From JBDTRY01 sp039931435 (lineage in GTDB: Bacteria > Acidobacteriota > Thermoanaerobaculia > Gp7-AA8): a DNA stretch of 26,833 nucleotides. Positions 8,802-16,568 of this stretch are shown piece by piece (the first letter of the stretch is position 1; each line of letters starts with the position of its first letter). Under the pieces are notes generated by a model, which was not told the origin of the DNA, ran no database searches, and saw only the letters and a list, made by a program, of their open reading frames with translations. The stretch covers positions 1 to 26,833 of the forward strand of contig JBDTRY010000031.1 in assembly GCA_039931435.1 (NCBI GenBank), written 5' to 3'. A program made the position numbers and the translations under genes.

Positions 8802-9374
8802 ATGTGTGGTAAAAAAGCCACAATGACGTTTCGCGCGCTCGCAGTGTCCATGATCGTACTTACGGTTGCCGTCCCCGCCCGGTCCGAACAGGCAAGAATC
8901 GACCAGCTTCAGGCCAAGGCTCGAAACGGAATGGTCTCGTTGTCCTTTCAGTTGGCCAACGCCTTTGATTACGAAGAGATCCGTAAGGCACTGACCAGCG
9001 GTCTGGCCACGGGCTTCACCTACCACATCGAGTTGGTTCGCAGCCGGCCGAACTGGTTCGACGATACGATCGCCAGCTCCCGGATCGAGATCATCTGCAC
9101 GTACAACTCGGTCACTCAGGAGTATCTCCTGAACTACCGCCATGACAGAAAGCTCGTTCGTTCAGAGGTGTATCGCGATCTGAATGCGCTTCAGAAGGCC
9201 ATGACCTCGGTCAGTGAGGCAGACTTTTTTTCGTTGGGTCGTTATCGACCTTCGAAGCTGATCGTACGAGTACGGGCCGACGTGATGCAGGGCTACTTCC
9301 TGTATGTAATGCCCTGGCAGGTTTCGACCGACTGGTCGCATGTCCGCGTCGCTTTGCCGAAGGCCGGTGAATGA
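8802..9374 (+). CDS. DUF4390-like exported protein next to ntrYX
   Basis: A 190-residue protein with a signal peptide (about residues 1-28, ending near VPARSEQ) and a beta-rich body. It resembles the DUF4390 family, which in many Gram-negative genomes sits directly in front of an NtrY-type sensor kinase, exactly as here: its TGA overlaps the ntrY ATG (ATGA at 9371-9374), implying translational coupling. The function of the family is unknown; a periplasmic role linked to the sensor is a reasonable guess. The start is uncertain. The ATG at 8802 has a weak AGG at a spacing of 8, while a second in-frame ATG at 8823 (MTFRALAV) also gives a good signal peptide. A TACAAT (-10-like) sequence covers the first ATG, which would favour the second. 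Confidence 0.8.
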   Translation: MCGKKATMTFRALAVSMIVLTVAVPARSEQARIDQLQAKARNGMVSLSFQLANAFDYEEIRKALTSGLATGFTYHIELVRSRPNWFDDTIASSRIEIICTYNSVTQEYLLNYRHDRKLVRSEVYRDLNALQKAMTSVSEADFFSLGRYRPSKLIVRVRADVMQGYFLYVMPWQVSTDWSHVRVALPKAGE

Positions 9375-11524
9375 AAGAGACCGGCATTCTGCGTTACCGG
9401 AAGGATCCGCGCTTCATCATCAGCGTTCCCCTGCTCATCTTTGCCGCCACGAGCCTGATTTACTACCTGGTACAGAGAGCCAAGGAGTTGTCGCCGGAAG
9501 CCCTGAGCAGCCGCCTGCTCCTGTTCGTTCTCTGGAACATCAATCTCATTCTCATTCTGGGAATCCTGTTCGTTCTCTTCCGGGGTGTGGTCAAGCTGCT
9601 GCTGGACCGGCAGCGGGGGATCCTTGGTTCGCGCTTCCGCACGAAGCTCGTAGCCACGTACGTGGTCACCTCCCTTCTTCCCATCGTGGTCCTGTTCTTC
9701 GTGGCCACCGATCTCTTGCGCGTTTCCATCGATCGCTGGTTCAACACTCCTGTCCGGGAACTTCTCCAGAACAGCGAGGCCATCGCCGAGAGCGCCCAGA
9801 ACCGGGCCGCTGTCGATGCGGAGCGCGCGGCAGCGGAGATCGCCGACGGAATCGAGCGAGGCGGCATGGAGGCGCTGGACCGGACGCTGGCTCATGCCCG
9901 CCGCTTTCACAACATCGAGCTGGCCGGGGTCTATCAGTCGGGAATGATCATGAAGCTCGACACGGACCCCCGCGCCCCCATTCATGAAGTTTCCGAACCG
10001 CCGGCCAGCTTCTTCTCGGAGGTTCACGAAAAGGGTCAGGCCCGGCGTATCGACGTCGGTGCAAGCGGGAAGTGGATTCGAAGTGCCGTCGAGGTCCGGC
10101 GGTCCGACGCGGTGGCGCTGACAGCAGTTTCGGGTGTGTTTCTACCCAGCACTGTCAGCCGCATGATCGACGAGAACATCATCGCTCAAAAGAATTTCGA
10201 ACAGCTGGACTCGCAACGGCCGGCACTGAAGACCTCGCAGACCCTGCTCTTCCTCACCGTCACTCTCTCGATCCTCTTCGGCGTTCTCTGGACATCGATG
10301 TACGTCTCGCGTCGCATTACCGTTCCCATTCAGGCTCTGGCGGAGGGGACGACCACGCTCGCTTCCGGACACTATGAGCATCGCATCAACGTCCGGGCCA
10401 CGGACGAGTTCGGAGTTCTCATCGATTCCTTCAACCGCATGGCCTCCCAGCTCGATACGCAGCGCTCGGCGCTGACAGCTTCGAACGATGAGACGCAACA
10501 GATCAACCGCCGTCTGGATGACGAGCGCGCATACCTTGCGACGGTACTGGACAGCGTTTCCACAGGGATTCTGGCCTTTACCGGTCAGTTCGGACTGTTG
10601 AGCATCAACGGGGCAGCGCTGCGCATGCTGCAGCTCGAACAGCCCCCGTTCCTGGCCCAGCTGGACGCTGTCTTTCCGCCGGGCCTGGACGACCTGCGCC
10701 AGTTCATCTACGGCCTGCGTGATGAGTCTTCCCGCCCTCGTGAGATCACCATTCTTCTGGATGGAGAGTTGCGGTACCTCGATGTCTCCGTAGCCCCCCT
10801 GAAAGGAAGGAAGGGTCCGCCCGGCTGGGTCATGGCCATCGAAGACCTCACCCAGCTCGTTCAGGCTCAGAAACTGGCGGCCTGGAGTGAAGCGGCGCGG
10901 CGCATCGCCCACGAGATCAAAAACCCCCTCACGCCGATTCAGCTCTCCGCCGAACGGATTGCCAAAAAGTTCCGCAACGGAGATCCCGATCTCGAAAGCG
11001 CGGTCTACGAGGGGTGCGAAACCATCGTCAGTGAAGTGGGGCAGTTGAAGAGGATGGTCGACGAGTTCTCGCGCTTCGCCCGGCTTCCTGCCATTCACCT
11101 CCGGCAGATTGCCATCGCCGAGGTTTTCGATGAAGCGGCCCGGCTCTACCGCGAGATCAAACCCGGCGTCGTCGTGCAGATCGAATGCGACCCGACGTTG
11201 CAGGCAGTGATCGATCCGGAACAGATCCGCCGGGCGCTGGTGAACCTTCTGGACAACGCTCTTGAGGCCACCGATGCCGGCGAGATCCGGCTCGTGGCCG
11301 CCAGCCGGCCCCGAAGAGTTGTGATCAGCGTCATCGATCCGGGGCGAGGAATCCCGGACCGTGACAAGGAGAATCTCTTTCTGCCCTATTTTTCAACCAA
11401 GAAGGAAGGCACCGGCCTCGGTCTGGCGATCGTCTACCGGATTGTGCAGGATCACGACGGACGCATCACGGTCCACGACAACCACCCCAGAGGAACACGC
11501 TTCGATATCGAGTTGCCGGCGTAA
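9371..11524 (+). CDS. ntrY: NtrY-type membrane sensor histidine kinase
   Basis: A 717-residue transmembrane sensor that should phosphorylate the adjacent NtrX. In order: three N-terminal membrane helices (about 15-35, 47-75 and 95-115), an extracytoplasmic sensor region (about 120-290), a further membrane helix (about 295-318), a HAMP linker (about 318-375), a PAS-like region (about 390-500), the HisKA domain with phospho-acceptor His514 in RIAHEIKNPLTPIQLSAER, and the ATPase domain with LVNLLDNALEA (N box), DPGRGIP (G1), FLPYFSTKKEGTGLGL (F and G2). HEIKNPLTPI is characteristic of NtrY and NtrB kinases. The gene starts at an ATGA overlap with the upstream gene and is followed 16 bases later by ntrX. 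The signal sensed is not known. Confidence 0.93.
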   Translation: MKETGILRYRKDPRFIISVPLLIFAATSLIYYLVQRAKELSPEALSSRLLLFVLWNINLILILGILFVLFRGVVKLLLDRQRGILGSRFRTKLVATYVVTSLLPIVVLFFVATDLLRVSIDRWFNTPVRELLQNSEAIAESAQNRAAVDAERAAAEIADGIERGGMEALDRTLAHARRFHNIELAGVYQSGMIMKLDTDPRAPIHEVSEPPASFFSEVHEKGQARRIDVGASGKWIRSAVEVRRSDAVALTAVSGVFLPSTVSRMIDENIIAQKNFEQLDSQRPALKTSQTLLFLTVTLSILFGVLWTSMYVSRRITVPIQALAEGTTTLASGHYEHRINVRATDEFGVLIDSFNRMASQLDTQRSALTASNDETQQINRRLDDERAYLATVLDSVSTGILAFTGQFGLLSINGAALRMLQLEQPPFLAQLDAVFPPGLDDLRQFIYGLRDESSRPREITILLDGELRYLDVSVAPLKGRKGPPGWVMAIEDLTQLVQAQKLAAWSEAARRIAHEIKNPLTPIQLSAERIAKKFRNGDPDLESAVYEGCETIVSEVGQLKRMVDEFSRFARLPAIHLRQIAIAEVFDEAARLYREIKPGVVVQIECDPTLQAVIDPEQIRRALVNLLDNALEATDAGEIRLVAASRPRRVVISVIDPGRGIPDRDKENLFLPYFSTKKEGTGLGLAIVYRIVQDHDGRITVHDNHPRGTRFDIELPA

Positions 11525-11540
11525 GGCGTAAGGACATCCA

Positions 11541-12887
11541 TTGGCCAGAATTCTCATCATCGACGACGAAGCTTCGATCCGTACGACGCTGGACCGGATC
11601 CTCCGCGACGAAGGGCACGCCGCCGCCCTTTGCGACTCGGGTGAAGAGGGGCTGGCGCTGTTTGCCCGGGAGGAATTCGACGTTGTCCTCCTCGACGTCT
11701 GGTTGCCGGGACTGGACGGTCTGGCTGTTCTGGAGCGCTTCCGCAGTGTGAACGGCGCACCTCCGGTCATCGTGATCTCGGGACATGGCAACGTCGACAC
11801 CGCCGTTCGCGCCACACGTCTCGGTGCCTACGATTTTCTGGAAAAACCCCTCTCTCTCGAACGTGTGCTTCTGACCATCAATCACGCTCTGGCCGACCGG
11901 CAGTTGCGGCAGGAGGTGTCCAAACTCAAGCAGCAGGCACCGGCGGACGAATTTCTCATTGGCGAGAGTGAGGTCATGAGGCGCCTTCAGCAGCAGATCC
12001 GAAGCGCCGCTCCCTCGAACAGCCGCGTGCTCATCACCGGCGAAAACGGCAGCGGCAAGGAGATCGTGGCCCGCAGCATCCACCGGCTCTCCCTGCGATC
12101 GGAGAAGACCTTCGTCGACGTCAACTGCGCCGCCATTCCCGAAGAGCTCATCGAATCGGAGCTCTTCGGCCACCGCAAAGGAGCCTTTACTGGAGCGATC
12201 GACGATCGCAAGGGAAAGTTCGAGCTGGCCGATGGCGGGACGCTCTTCCTCGATGAAATCGCGGACATGAGCCTGAAGACTCAGGCAAAAGTGCTTCGGG
12301 TCCTCCAGGAACAGAAGTTCCAGAAGGTAGGAGGGCACCAGACAATCACCGTCGACGTCCGCGTCATCGCCGCCACGAACAAGATTCTGGATAGCGAGAT
12401 TGAGTCGGGGACGTTCCGCGAAGATCTCTACTTCCGTTTGAACGTTCTTCCGATCCATGTCCCTCCTCTCAGGGATCGGGATGGCGACATCGAGTTCCTG
12501 GCCGAACATTTCCTTCGCCGTTTCGCAGCAGAGGCCGGGCGGAAACCGAAGCGGCTCACCGCGGGGGCGATCAGTAAACTTCGCGGCCACCGCTGGCCCG
12601 GAAACGTTCGCGAGCTGCGTAACGTGCTCGAGCGGCTGACGATCCTCGTCCAGGGTGATTCCGTCGAACCAGAAGATATCGACTTCACGACCGCTGCCAC
12701 GCGCTTCTCAGGCCGGCCGGATATGAGCCTGAAAGAAGCGCGCGAGGAGTTCGAGCGCGATTTCATTCTCAGAAAGCTGCAGCAGTTCGCCGGAAACGTC
12801 AGCCGTACGGCAGATGCTCTGGGCGTCGAACGATCGAACCTTTACCGGAAACTGAATGCCTATGGAATCCGGGTGGAGAGGCCCTGA
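11541..12887 (+). CDS. ntrX: NtrX-type sigma-54-dependent response regulator
   Basis: A 448-residue activator of sigma-54 RNA polymerase. The receiver domain (1-120) has the acidic pair DDE at 8-10, phospho-acceptor Asp52 in LLDVWLPGLDG, and the switch Lys in EKPL. The AAA+ domain (about 138-370) has Walker A GENGSGKE at 167-174, the GAFTGA loop at 214-219 that touches sigma-54, and Walker B LFLDEI at 235-240. The C-terminus holds a Fis-type helix-turn-helix (NVSRTADALGVERSNLYRKL). The start is TTG at 11541, supported by AAGGA seven bases upstream and by the MARILIIDDE opening; no nearby ATG fits. The partner kinase is immediately upstream. Candidate sigma-54 sites elsewhere in the window are possible targets. 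Walker A carries Asn-Gly-Ser where Ser-Gly-Thr is usual. Confidence 0.94.
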   Translation: MARILIIDDEASIRTTLDRILRDEGHAAALCDSGEEGLALFAREEFDVVLLDVWLPGLDGLAVLERFRSVNGAPPVIVISGHGNVDTAVRATRLGAYDFLEKPLSLERVLLTINHALADRQLRQEVSKLKQQAPADEFLIGESEVMRRLQQQIRSAAPSNSRVLITGENGSGKEIVARSIHRLSLRSEKTFVDVNCAAIPEELIESELFGHRKGAFTGAIDDRKGKFELADGGTLFLDEIADMSLKTQAKVLRVLQEQKFQKVGGHQTITVDVRVIAATNKILDSEIESGTFREDLYFRLNVLPIHVPPLRDRDGDIEFLAEHFLRRFAAEAGRKPKRLTAGAISKLRGHRWPGNVRELRNVLERLTILVQGDSVEPEDIDFTTAATRFSGRPDMSLKEAREEFERDFILRKLQQFAGNVSRTADALGVERSNLYRKLNAYGIRVERP

Positions 12888-12943
12888 AGCCGACTGACAA
12901 TGAATGGAATACCGCCCCGTTGCGAACGGGTTCTGCTGTTCGC

Positions 12944-12972
12944 TTGACACCCCTCAGGGCGTTGTCTAACAT
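12944..12972 (+). promoter_or_regulatory. Sigma-70-type promoter of tRNA-Gly
   Basis: A perfect -35 TTGACA (12944-12949), a 17-base spacer and TAACAT (12967-12972, four of six consensus bases) place transcription start close to 12979, just before the mature tRNA end at 12985. The site lies 57 bases after the ntrX stop, so the tRNA need not depend on ntrX transcription. Confidence 0.75.
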
Positions 12973-12984
12973 CGCCATCTCAGG

Positions 12985-13059
<75 letters not shown>

Positions 13060-13073
13060 ACCTGACCTCACCA

Positions 13074-13096
13074 GGGCCGCCCAGCGCGGCCCGTTT
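13074..13096 (+). terminator. Probable intrinsic terminator of tRNA-Gly
   Basis: A seven-base-pair GC stem (13074-13080 with 13086-13092), a five-base loop and then G-TTT-CA-TTT. The T tract is interrupted, so efficiency is uncertain, but its position 14 bases after the tRNA end fits. From here to the tetR start at 13359 I see only the candidate operator described next and no gene. Confidence 0.65.
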
Positions 13097-13190
13097 CATT
13101 TCTGACCGTATCGGAACCGATCCCATCCGGTCAGGGGTGCCCGTCCCCAGCGTCTTTTTTACCCTTCCTTCCAACCGGTGCCGCGCCACC

Positions 13191-13202
13191 GACCGATCGG
13201 TC
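13191..13202. promoter_or_regulatory. Perfect palindrome GACCGATCGGTC, candidate TetR-family operator
   Basis: A 12-base perfect inverted repeat lies 156 bases upstream of the TetR-type gene's start. A weaker related dyad, GACC-G-GGTC, lies at 13249-13257. TetR-family regulators commonly bind short GC-rich palindromes in front of their own genes, so autoregulation is a plausible reading. No convincing -10/-35 pair was found around it. Confidence 0.45.
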
Positions 13203-13358
13203 ATTTTATTGGCTGGTGCGTCAGCGAGGTGGGCTTTCAGGGTAAGATGACCGGGTCGTTCGAGGGAACGCCGGCCGCGCGAAGCTCGCAGGGTTTTGCG
13301 TTGGATTTCCTACGGTGTGGCACGAACCGCACCGCCACTCCGAACACACGGAGGATGC

Positions 13359-13976
13359 GTGAAAACGACGAAGGAGGAGCTGGTCGAGCAGTTCCGAATC
13401 AGCTCCATTCAGGATGCAGCCATCCGGGTCATCGCCCGCAAAGGTCTGTCAGCCGCGAGCATGCAGGAGATCGCCACCGAGGCAGGCATCGCCAAGGGAA
13501 CGATCTATCTGTACTTCGAGAACCAGCAGGATCTGCTCGAACGGAGTGTTGACGACGCCCTCTCGGAGCTCCTCAGGAAACTGACCCTCGCGCTGGAAAG
13601 CGCAGGGGAATTCCGCGACCGCTTCGCCCTGCTGGTGCGCACGAAGGTTGAATTCTTCGACAGCAATCACGACCTGTTCCGTGTCTATCTGGCCATCAAG
13701 CATCCTGAGGCACTCGATCAGGATTCCCGCCGCTGCTCCTACCGGGAGCGACCGCAACACAAGATCTACCATGAAAAGTTGCTTCGCTTCATCGAAGAGG
13801 GAATCACCGGTGGCGAGATCAAGCAGATGAAGCCCTCACGCGTAGCACTCTTCCTGGAAGAAGGAGTGGTGGCGGTTATCCTGCAGCGGCTGGCCGAAGA
13901 TTCCTCTCCCCAGGCCTCAGAGGATGTGGACTGGATCGTCGACCTGATCCTGCACGGAATCTCGAAGCCCTGCTGA
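13359..13976 (+). CDS. TetR/AcrR-family transcriptional regulator
   Basis: A 205-residue DNA-binding regulator. The N-terminal helix-turn-helix is clear: AIRVIARKGLSAASMQEIA, followed by EAGIAKGTIYLYFENQQDLL (HTH about residues 33-52), the classic TetR signature. The helical C-terminal part (about 65-205) should bind a ligand and dimerise; no specific subfamily is recognised. I chose the GTG at 13359 because GGAGGA sits a few bases upstream; an in-frame ATG at 13296 would add 21 residues unlike any TetR start. The gene stands alone between tRNA-Gly and a structured repeat, with no obvious same-strand target such as an efflux pump, so the regulated gene may be itself or distant. Confidence 0.9.
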   Translation: MKTTKEELVEQFRISSIQDAAIRVIARKGLSAASMQEIATEAGIAKGTIYLYFENQQDLLERSVDDALSELLRKLTLALESAGEFRDRFALLVRTKVEFFDSNHDLFRVYLAIKHPEALDQDSRRCSYRERPQHKIYHEKLLRFIEEGITGGEIKQMKPSRVALFLEEGVVAVILQRLAEDSSPQASEDVDWIVDLILHGISKPC

Positions 13977-13988
13977 AACGCGCCCTGG

Positions 13989-14147
13989 TGGCGTGTAAAC
14001 GGGGAATCGGTACCAGATCGCGCAGCGATCGGCGAGGAGGGCAAGGCGCGCCGACGCAGACATAGCGGTGACTACGTTGAGGAGGCGCAACGCGGCCATC
14101 GTCGTCGAGAGCAAGCGAGCTGGTACCGATTCGTCGTTTACACGCCA
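13989..14147. repeat. Structured palindromic repeat element, copy 1
   Basis: A 159-bp element bounded by arms of 28 bases (13989-14016 against 14120-14147) that pair with one mismatch and one G-T pair. Inside are a small hairpin (14017-14029) and a core of about 90 bases containing CATAG/CTACG (14061-14065 with 14072-14076), GTTG/CAAC around a GAGGAGGC loop, and CGACG/CGTCG (14052-14056 with 14103-14107), ending in GAGAGCAAGC. The same core occurs at 18509-18658. Outer ends read GTGTAAA and TTTACAC. It fills the gap between tetR (stop at 13976) and convergent yraN, whose stop codon begins at 14148. It could be a REP/MITE-like element, a bidirectional terminator or a structured RNA. No transposase is nearby. 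Confidence 0.85.
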
Positions 14148-14582
14148 CTACAGAGAATCCCGCCAGGGGACGGTGGCCTGAGCCATGGGCTGGAAGGCGG
14201 ATTCGTATTGAATCACCTGAAATCTGCGGCCGGTCCAGTAGAGGGCGAGCACGTCGAATCGGATCAGCGATGACTCCAGCCGATGTGCTCTCACGTACCG
14301 ATCCGCCAGTCGAATCAACTGCAGTTGCTTCTTTGCGTCCACGGCCTCGTCGGGGCGGCCCCGTCCAACCGTCTGTCGGGCCTTGACCTCGACGAACGCA
14401 ACCGTCTTTCCCCGGCGCACCACCAGGTCGAGCTCGCCGCTGTGTCCGAAGCGAACGTTGCGGTCCAGGATGGAGTAGCCCCGCCAGCGGTAATGCCATC
14501 CGGCCCGTCGCTCCCCTGCCAGACCCAGCTCGCGTGCCACCAGTCTCCGTGCAGGAAAGATCTTCTCGATCAATCGGCGCAT
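14148..14582 (-). CDS. yraN: UPF0102 (YraN) family protein, predicted endonuclease fold
   Basis: A 144-residue cytoplasmic protein of the YraN family, which has a PD-(D/E)xK nuclease-like fold related to Holliday-junction resolvases but no settled function. The family signature is present: GxSGELDLVVRRG (GELD at 49-52), FVEVKAR (EVK at 65-67), and KKQLQLIRLADRY followed by a conserved RFDV block. The start is ATG at 14580-14582, 19 bases downstream of the mutL stop, so it is likely co-transcribed with mutL. Its stop codon directly touches the end of repeat copy 1. Confidence 0.93.
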   Translation of the reverse strand: MRRLIEKIFPARRLVARELGLAGERRAGWHYRWRGYSILDRNVRFGHSGELDLVVRRGKTVAFVEVKARQTVGRGRPDEAVDAKKQLQLIRLADRYVRAHRLESSLIRFDVLALYWTGRRFQVIQYESAFQPMAQATVPWRDSL

Positions 14583-14601
14583 GCCCCTGACACCTGCGAA
14601 C

Positions 14602-16380
14602 TCATCGGCGATGAAAGTGTTTCTCGATGTCGACGTGTCGGATGTCGACGATGATCGGCCTGCCGTGCGGGCAGGCGTAGGGGTTGGAAGAGTGAAGAAG
14701 ATCTTCCACGAGCCGCGACATCTCTCCGCCAGTCAAAGAGCGGTGAACCTTGATTGCAGCCTGACAGGCCAGCGAAGCAAGAACCCGATGACGGAGGCGT
14801 GACCAGTGCGAAGTTTTCTCTTCCACGGAGGCTTCCACCAGCTTCTGGAAGAACTTTGGAAGATTCGCGCCTTGAAGAGGAGCGGGCACCGCAGCGACTG
14901 CGAAGCTGTTTCCCGAGAATCGTTCGATCTCGAAGCCTGTGCCGCGCAGCTCTTCGAGGTGTGACTCCAGCACGGCCACGTCCGGAATGGGCGCCTCATA
15001 AAGGACGGGCGTCAGCAAGCGCTGGACCTCGGTTTTTCCCGTTTCGATCTGCTTCTCGAAGCTATCGTAGAGCACGCGTTCATGGGCGACATGTTGGTCG
15101 ATGAGGCGCAGTCCGTCGGGGCTGTCGATGAGCAGATAACTCATGCGGTATTGCCCGATTACCCGTCCCTTCAGTGCCCCGAGGTCGACGGGTGCGGCCT
15201 CCAGTGGAGGCTGCACCACGGGGCGATCGCGAAACAGTGGGCTGTTCTCGAAGGGCAGGCCCCGATCGCTGGTTTCAACGAGGGTGGGAGCGAACAACTG
15301 ATCAGAGTGAGAAACGCCTTGACCGTTCCGCACTTCTCCAATGACCGAGACAGGAGCGAGCTCGCCTTCGGCCGGTTGAAGAAGTCCGACCCCTTCCTCC
15401 GCGCCGCCCAGTGCCGCACGGATGGCCTGCTCGACAACGACATGCACTTTCCCGGAGTCGCGGAACCGCACCTCCGTCTTCGCCGGATGAACGTTGACGT
15501 CCACGGCACTCGGTGCAATTTCCAGAAACAGAAATACTGCCGGGTGCCCCTCGAAATCGAATGCATCGGACGCGCGCGCGGAGGCGTGGGCCAGGACGCG
15601 GTCCTTTACCAGCCGCCCATTGACGAAAAAATACTGATGACGCCGGCTGCCATAGCGCAGCCCGCGCGTTACCAGCCCGACAGCTTCAGAGTCGTCGATG
15701 CGCATGCTCAACTCTGAAAGAAACGGGGCAGCCTCCGCTCCCAGGATCTGCAGCGCCCGTTCTCTCAGATCGGCTGCAGGAGTGAGGTCGAGCACCACAC
15801 GGCCGTTGTGCTCCAGGCGAAAAGAGCGCTGGGGGACTGGCAACGAGTACGAGGTGACCACGGAGACGATCTGCCGGAACTCTGCGTCGGAGCTCTTCAG
15901 AAACTTCCGGCGTGCCGGAACGTTTTCGAAGAGCTCTGCCACTCGCACGCTCGTTCCCCGATCCCGCGCCGCGGGACGTACATGAACGCCAAGAATGGGA
16001 TCGCACTCGATTTCAGTTCCGGTGGGGGAGATTCCGTCCCAGGTCAGCAGCGTGAACCGGGACACACTGGCAATGGATGGCAGGGCCTCGCCTCGAAATC
16101 CCAGCGTCCGAACCGAGAGCAGGTCATCGAACACGGCGATCTTGGAAGTGGCATGCCTCTCCAGCGCCAGCCCGGCGTCCCCTTCATTCATCCCGCAGCC
16201 GTCGTCACGGACGTCGATGAGGGACCGGCCTCCGTTCTCCAGAATGATTTCGATCCGTTGCGCTCCGGCGTCGATGGCGTTCTCCACCAGTTCCTTGACC
16301 ACGGAACTCGGGCGCTCGACGACCTCGCCAGCAGCAATCTGGTTGATCAGCTCTGAGGGAAGTACGCGGACTGAAGTCAT
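14602..16380 (-). CDS. mutL: DNA mismatch repair protein MutL
   Basis: MutL links mismatch recognition by MutS to strand removal. The 592-residue product has the GHKL ATPase: QIAAGEVVERPSSVVKELVENAIDAGA (Glu33 and Asn34 in the active site), DDGCGM at 59-64, ATSKI and LGFRGEAL. A variable linker covers about 330-400. The C-terminal domain holds SLACQAAIK, CPHGRP from Cys570, and a terminal FHR. These, with Asp428-Gln-His, match the metal-binding set of MutL proteins that have endonuclease activity, as in organisms without MutH. The first motif deviates: DQHVAHERVLYD instead of DQHA-x2-E-x4-E. The ATG is at 16378-16380. Upstream of yraN in one unit; no mutS in the window. Confidence 0.96.
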   Translation of the reverse strand: MTSVRVLPSELINQIAAGEVVERPSSVVKELVENAIDAGAQRIEIILENGGRSLIDVRDDGCGMNEGDAGLALERHATSKIAVFDDLLSVRTLGFRGEALPSIASVSRFTLLTWDGISPTGTEIECDPILGVHVRPAARDRGTSVRVAELFENVPARRKFLKSSDAEFRQIVSVVTSYSLPVPQRSFRLEHNGRVVLDLTPAADLRERALQILGAEAAPFLSELSMRIDDSEAVGLVTRGLRYGSRRHQYFFVNGRLVKDRVLAHASARASDAFDFEGHPAVFLFLEIAPSAVDVNVHPAKTEVRFRDSGKVHVVVEQAIRAALGGAEEGVGLLQPAEGELAPVSVIGEVRNGQGVSHSDQLFAPTLVETSDRGLPFENSPLFRDRPVVQPPLEAAPVDLGALKGRVIGQYRMSYLLIDSPDGLRLIDQHVAHERVLYDSFEKQIETGKTEVQRLLTPVLYEAPIPDVAVLESHLEELRGTGFEIERFSGNSFAVAAVPAPLQGANLPKFFQKLVEASVEEKTSHWSRLRHRVLASLACQAAIKVHRSLTGGEMSRLVEDLLHSSNPYACPHGRPIIVDIRHVDIEKHFHRR

Positions 16381-16540
16381 GGATGGAATGGCGGTTTTAC
16401 ACTCACCCGCTGCCAGGCCGGGCGTTCGCTTTGAGACATGATCGCATGAAGCGCACCATGCTACTGTCTGTAGATGAACGTGTCAGCCGCGAGGCTATCA
16501 GTGGGTCTGTCGACCGCCGGAACGGCCCGCCCACCTTTCG

Positions 16541-16556
16541 TGGCACCGGCGTTGCT
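16541..16556 (+). promoter_or_regulatory. Candidate sigma-54 (-24/-12) promoter of the membrane protein/baeRF unit
   Basis: The site reads TGGCAC, five bases, TTGCT, with GG at -25/-24 and GC at -13/-12 exactly 12 bases apart: the best sigma-54-type match in the window. Predicted start is near 16567, only two bases before the ATG of the small membrane protein at 16569. That message would be nearly leaderless for the first gene, while the baeRF gene keeps its own ribosome site. Confidence 0.6.
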
Positions 16557-16568
16557 CAACAGGACTCG

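Noticed and set aside
13917..14114. Minus-strand open frame of 65 codons inside repeat copy 1
   Set aside because: It lies in the palindromic element and the end of tetR, has no family resemblance, and copy 2 does not keep an equivalent frame. It is most likely a by-product of the repeat.
16383..16568. Longer 120-residue version of the small membrane protein
   Set aside because: The extra N-terminal residues are polar, have no ribosome site and would begin upstream of the candidate promoter; only the part from 16569 looks protein-like.
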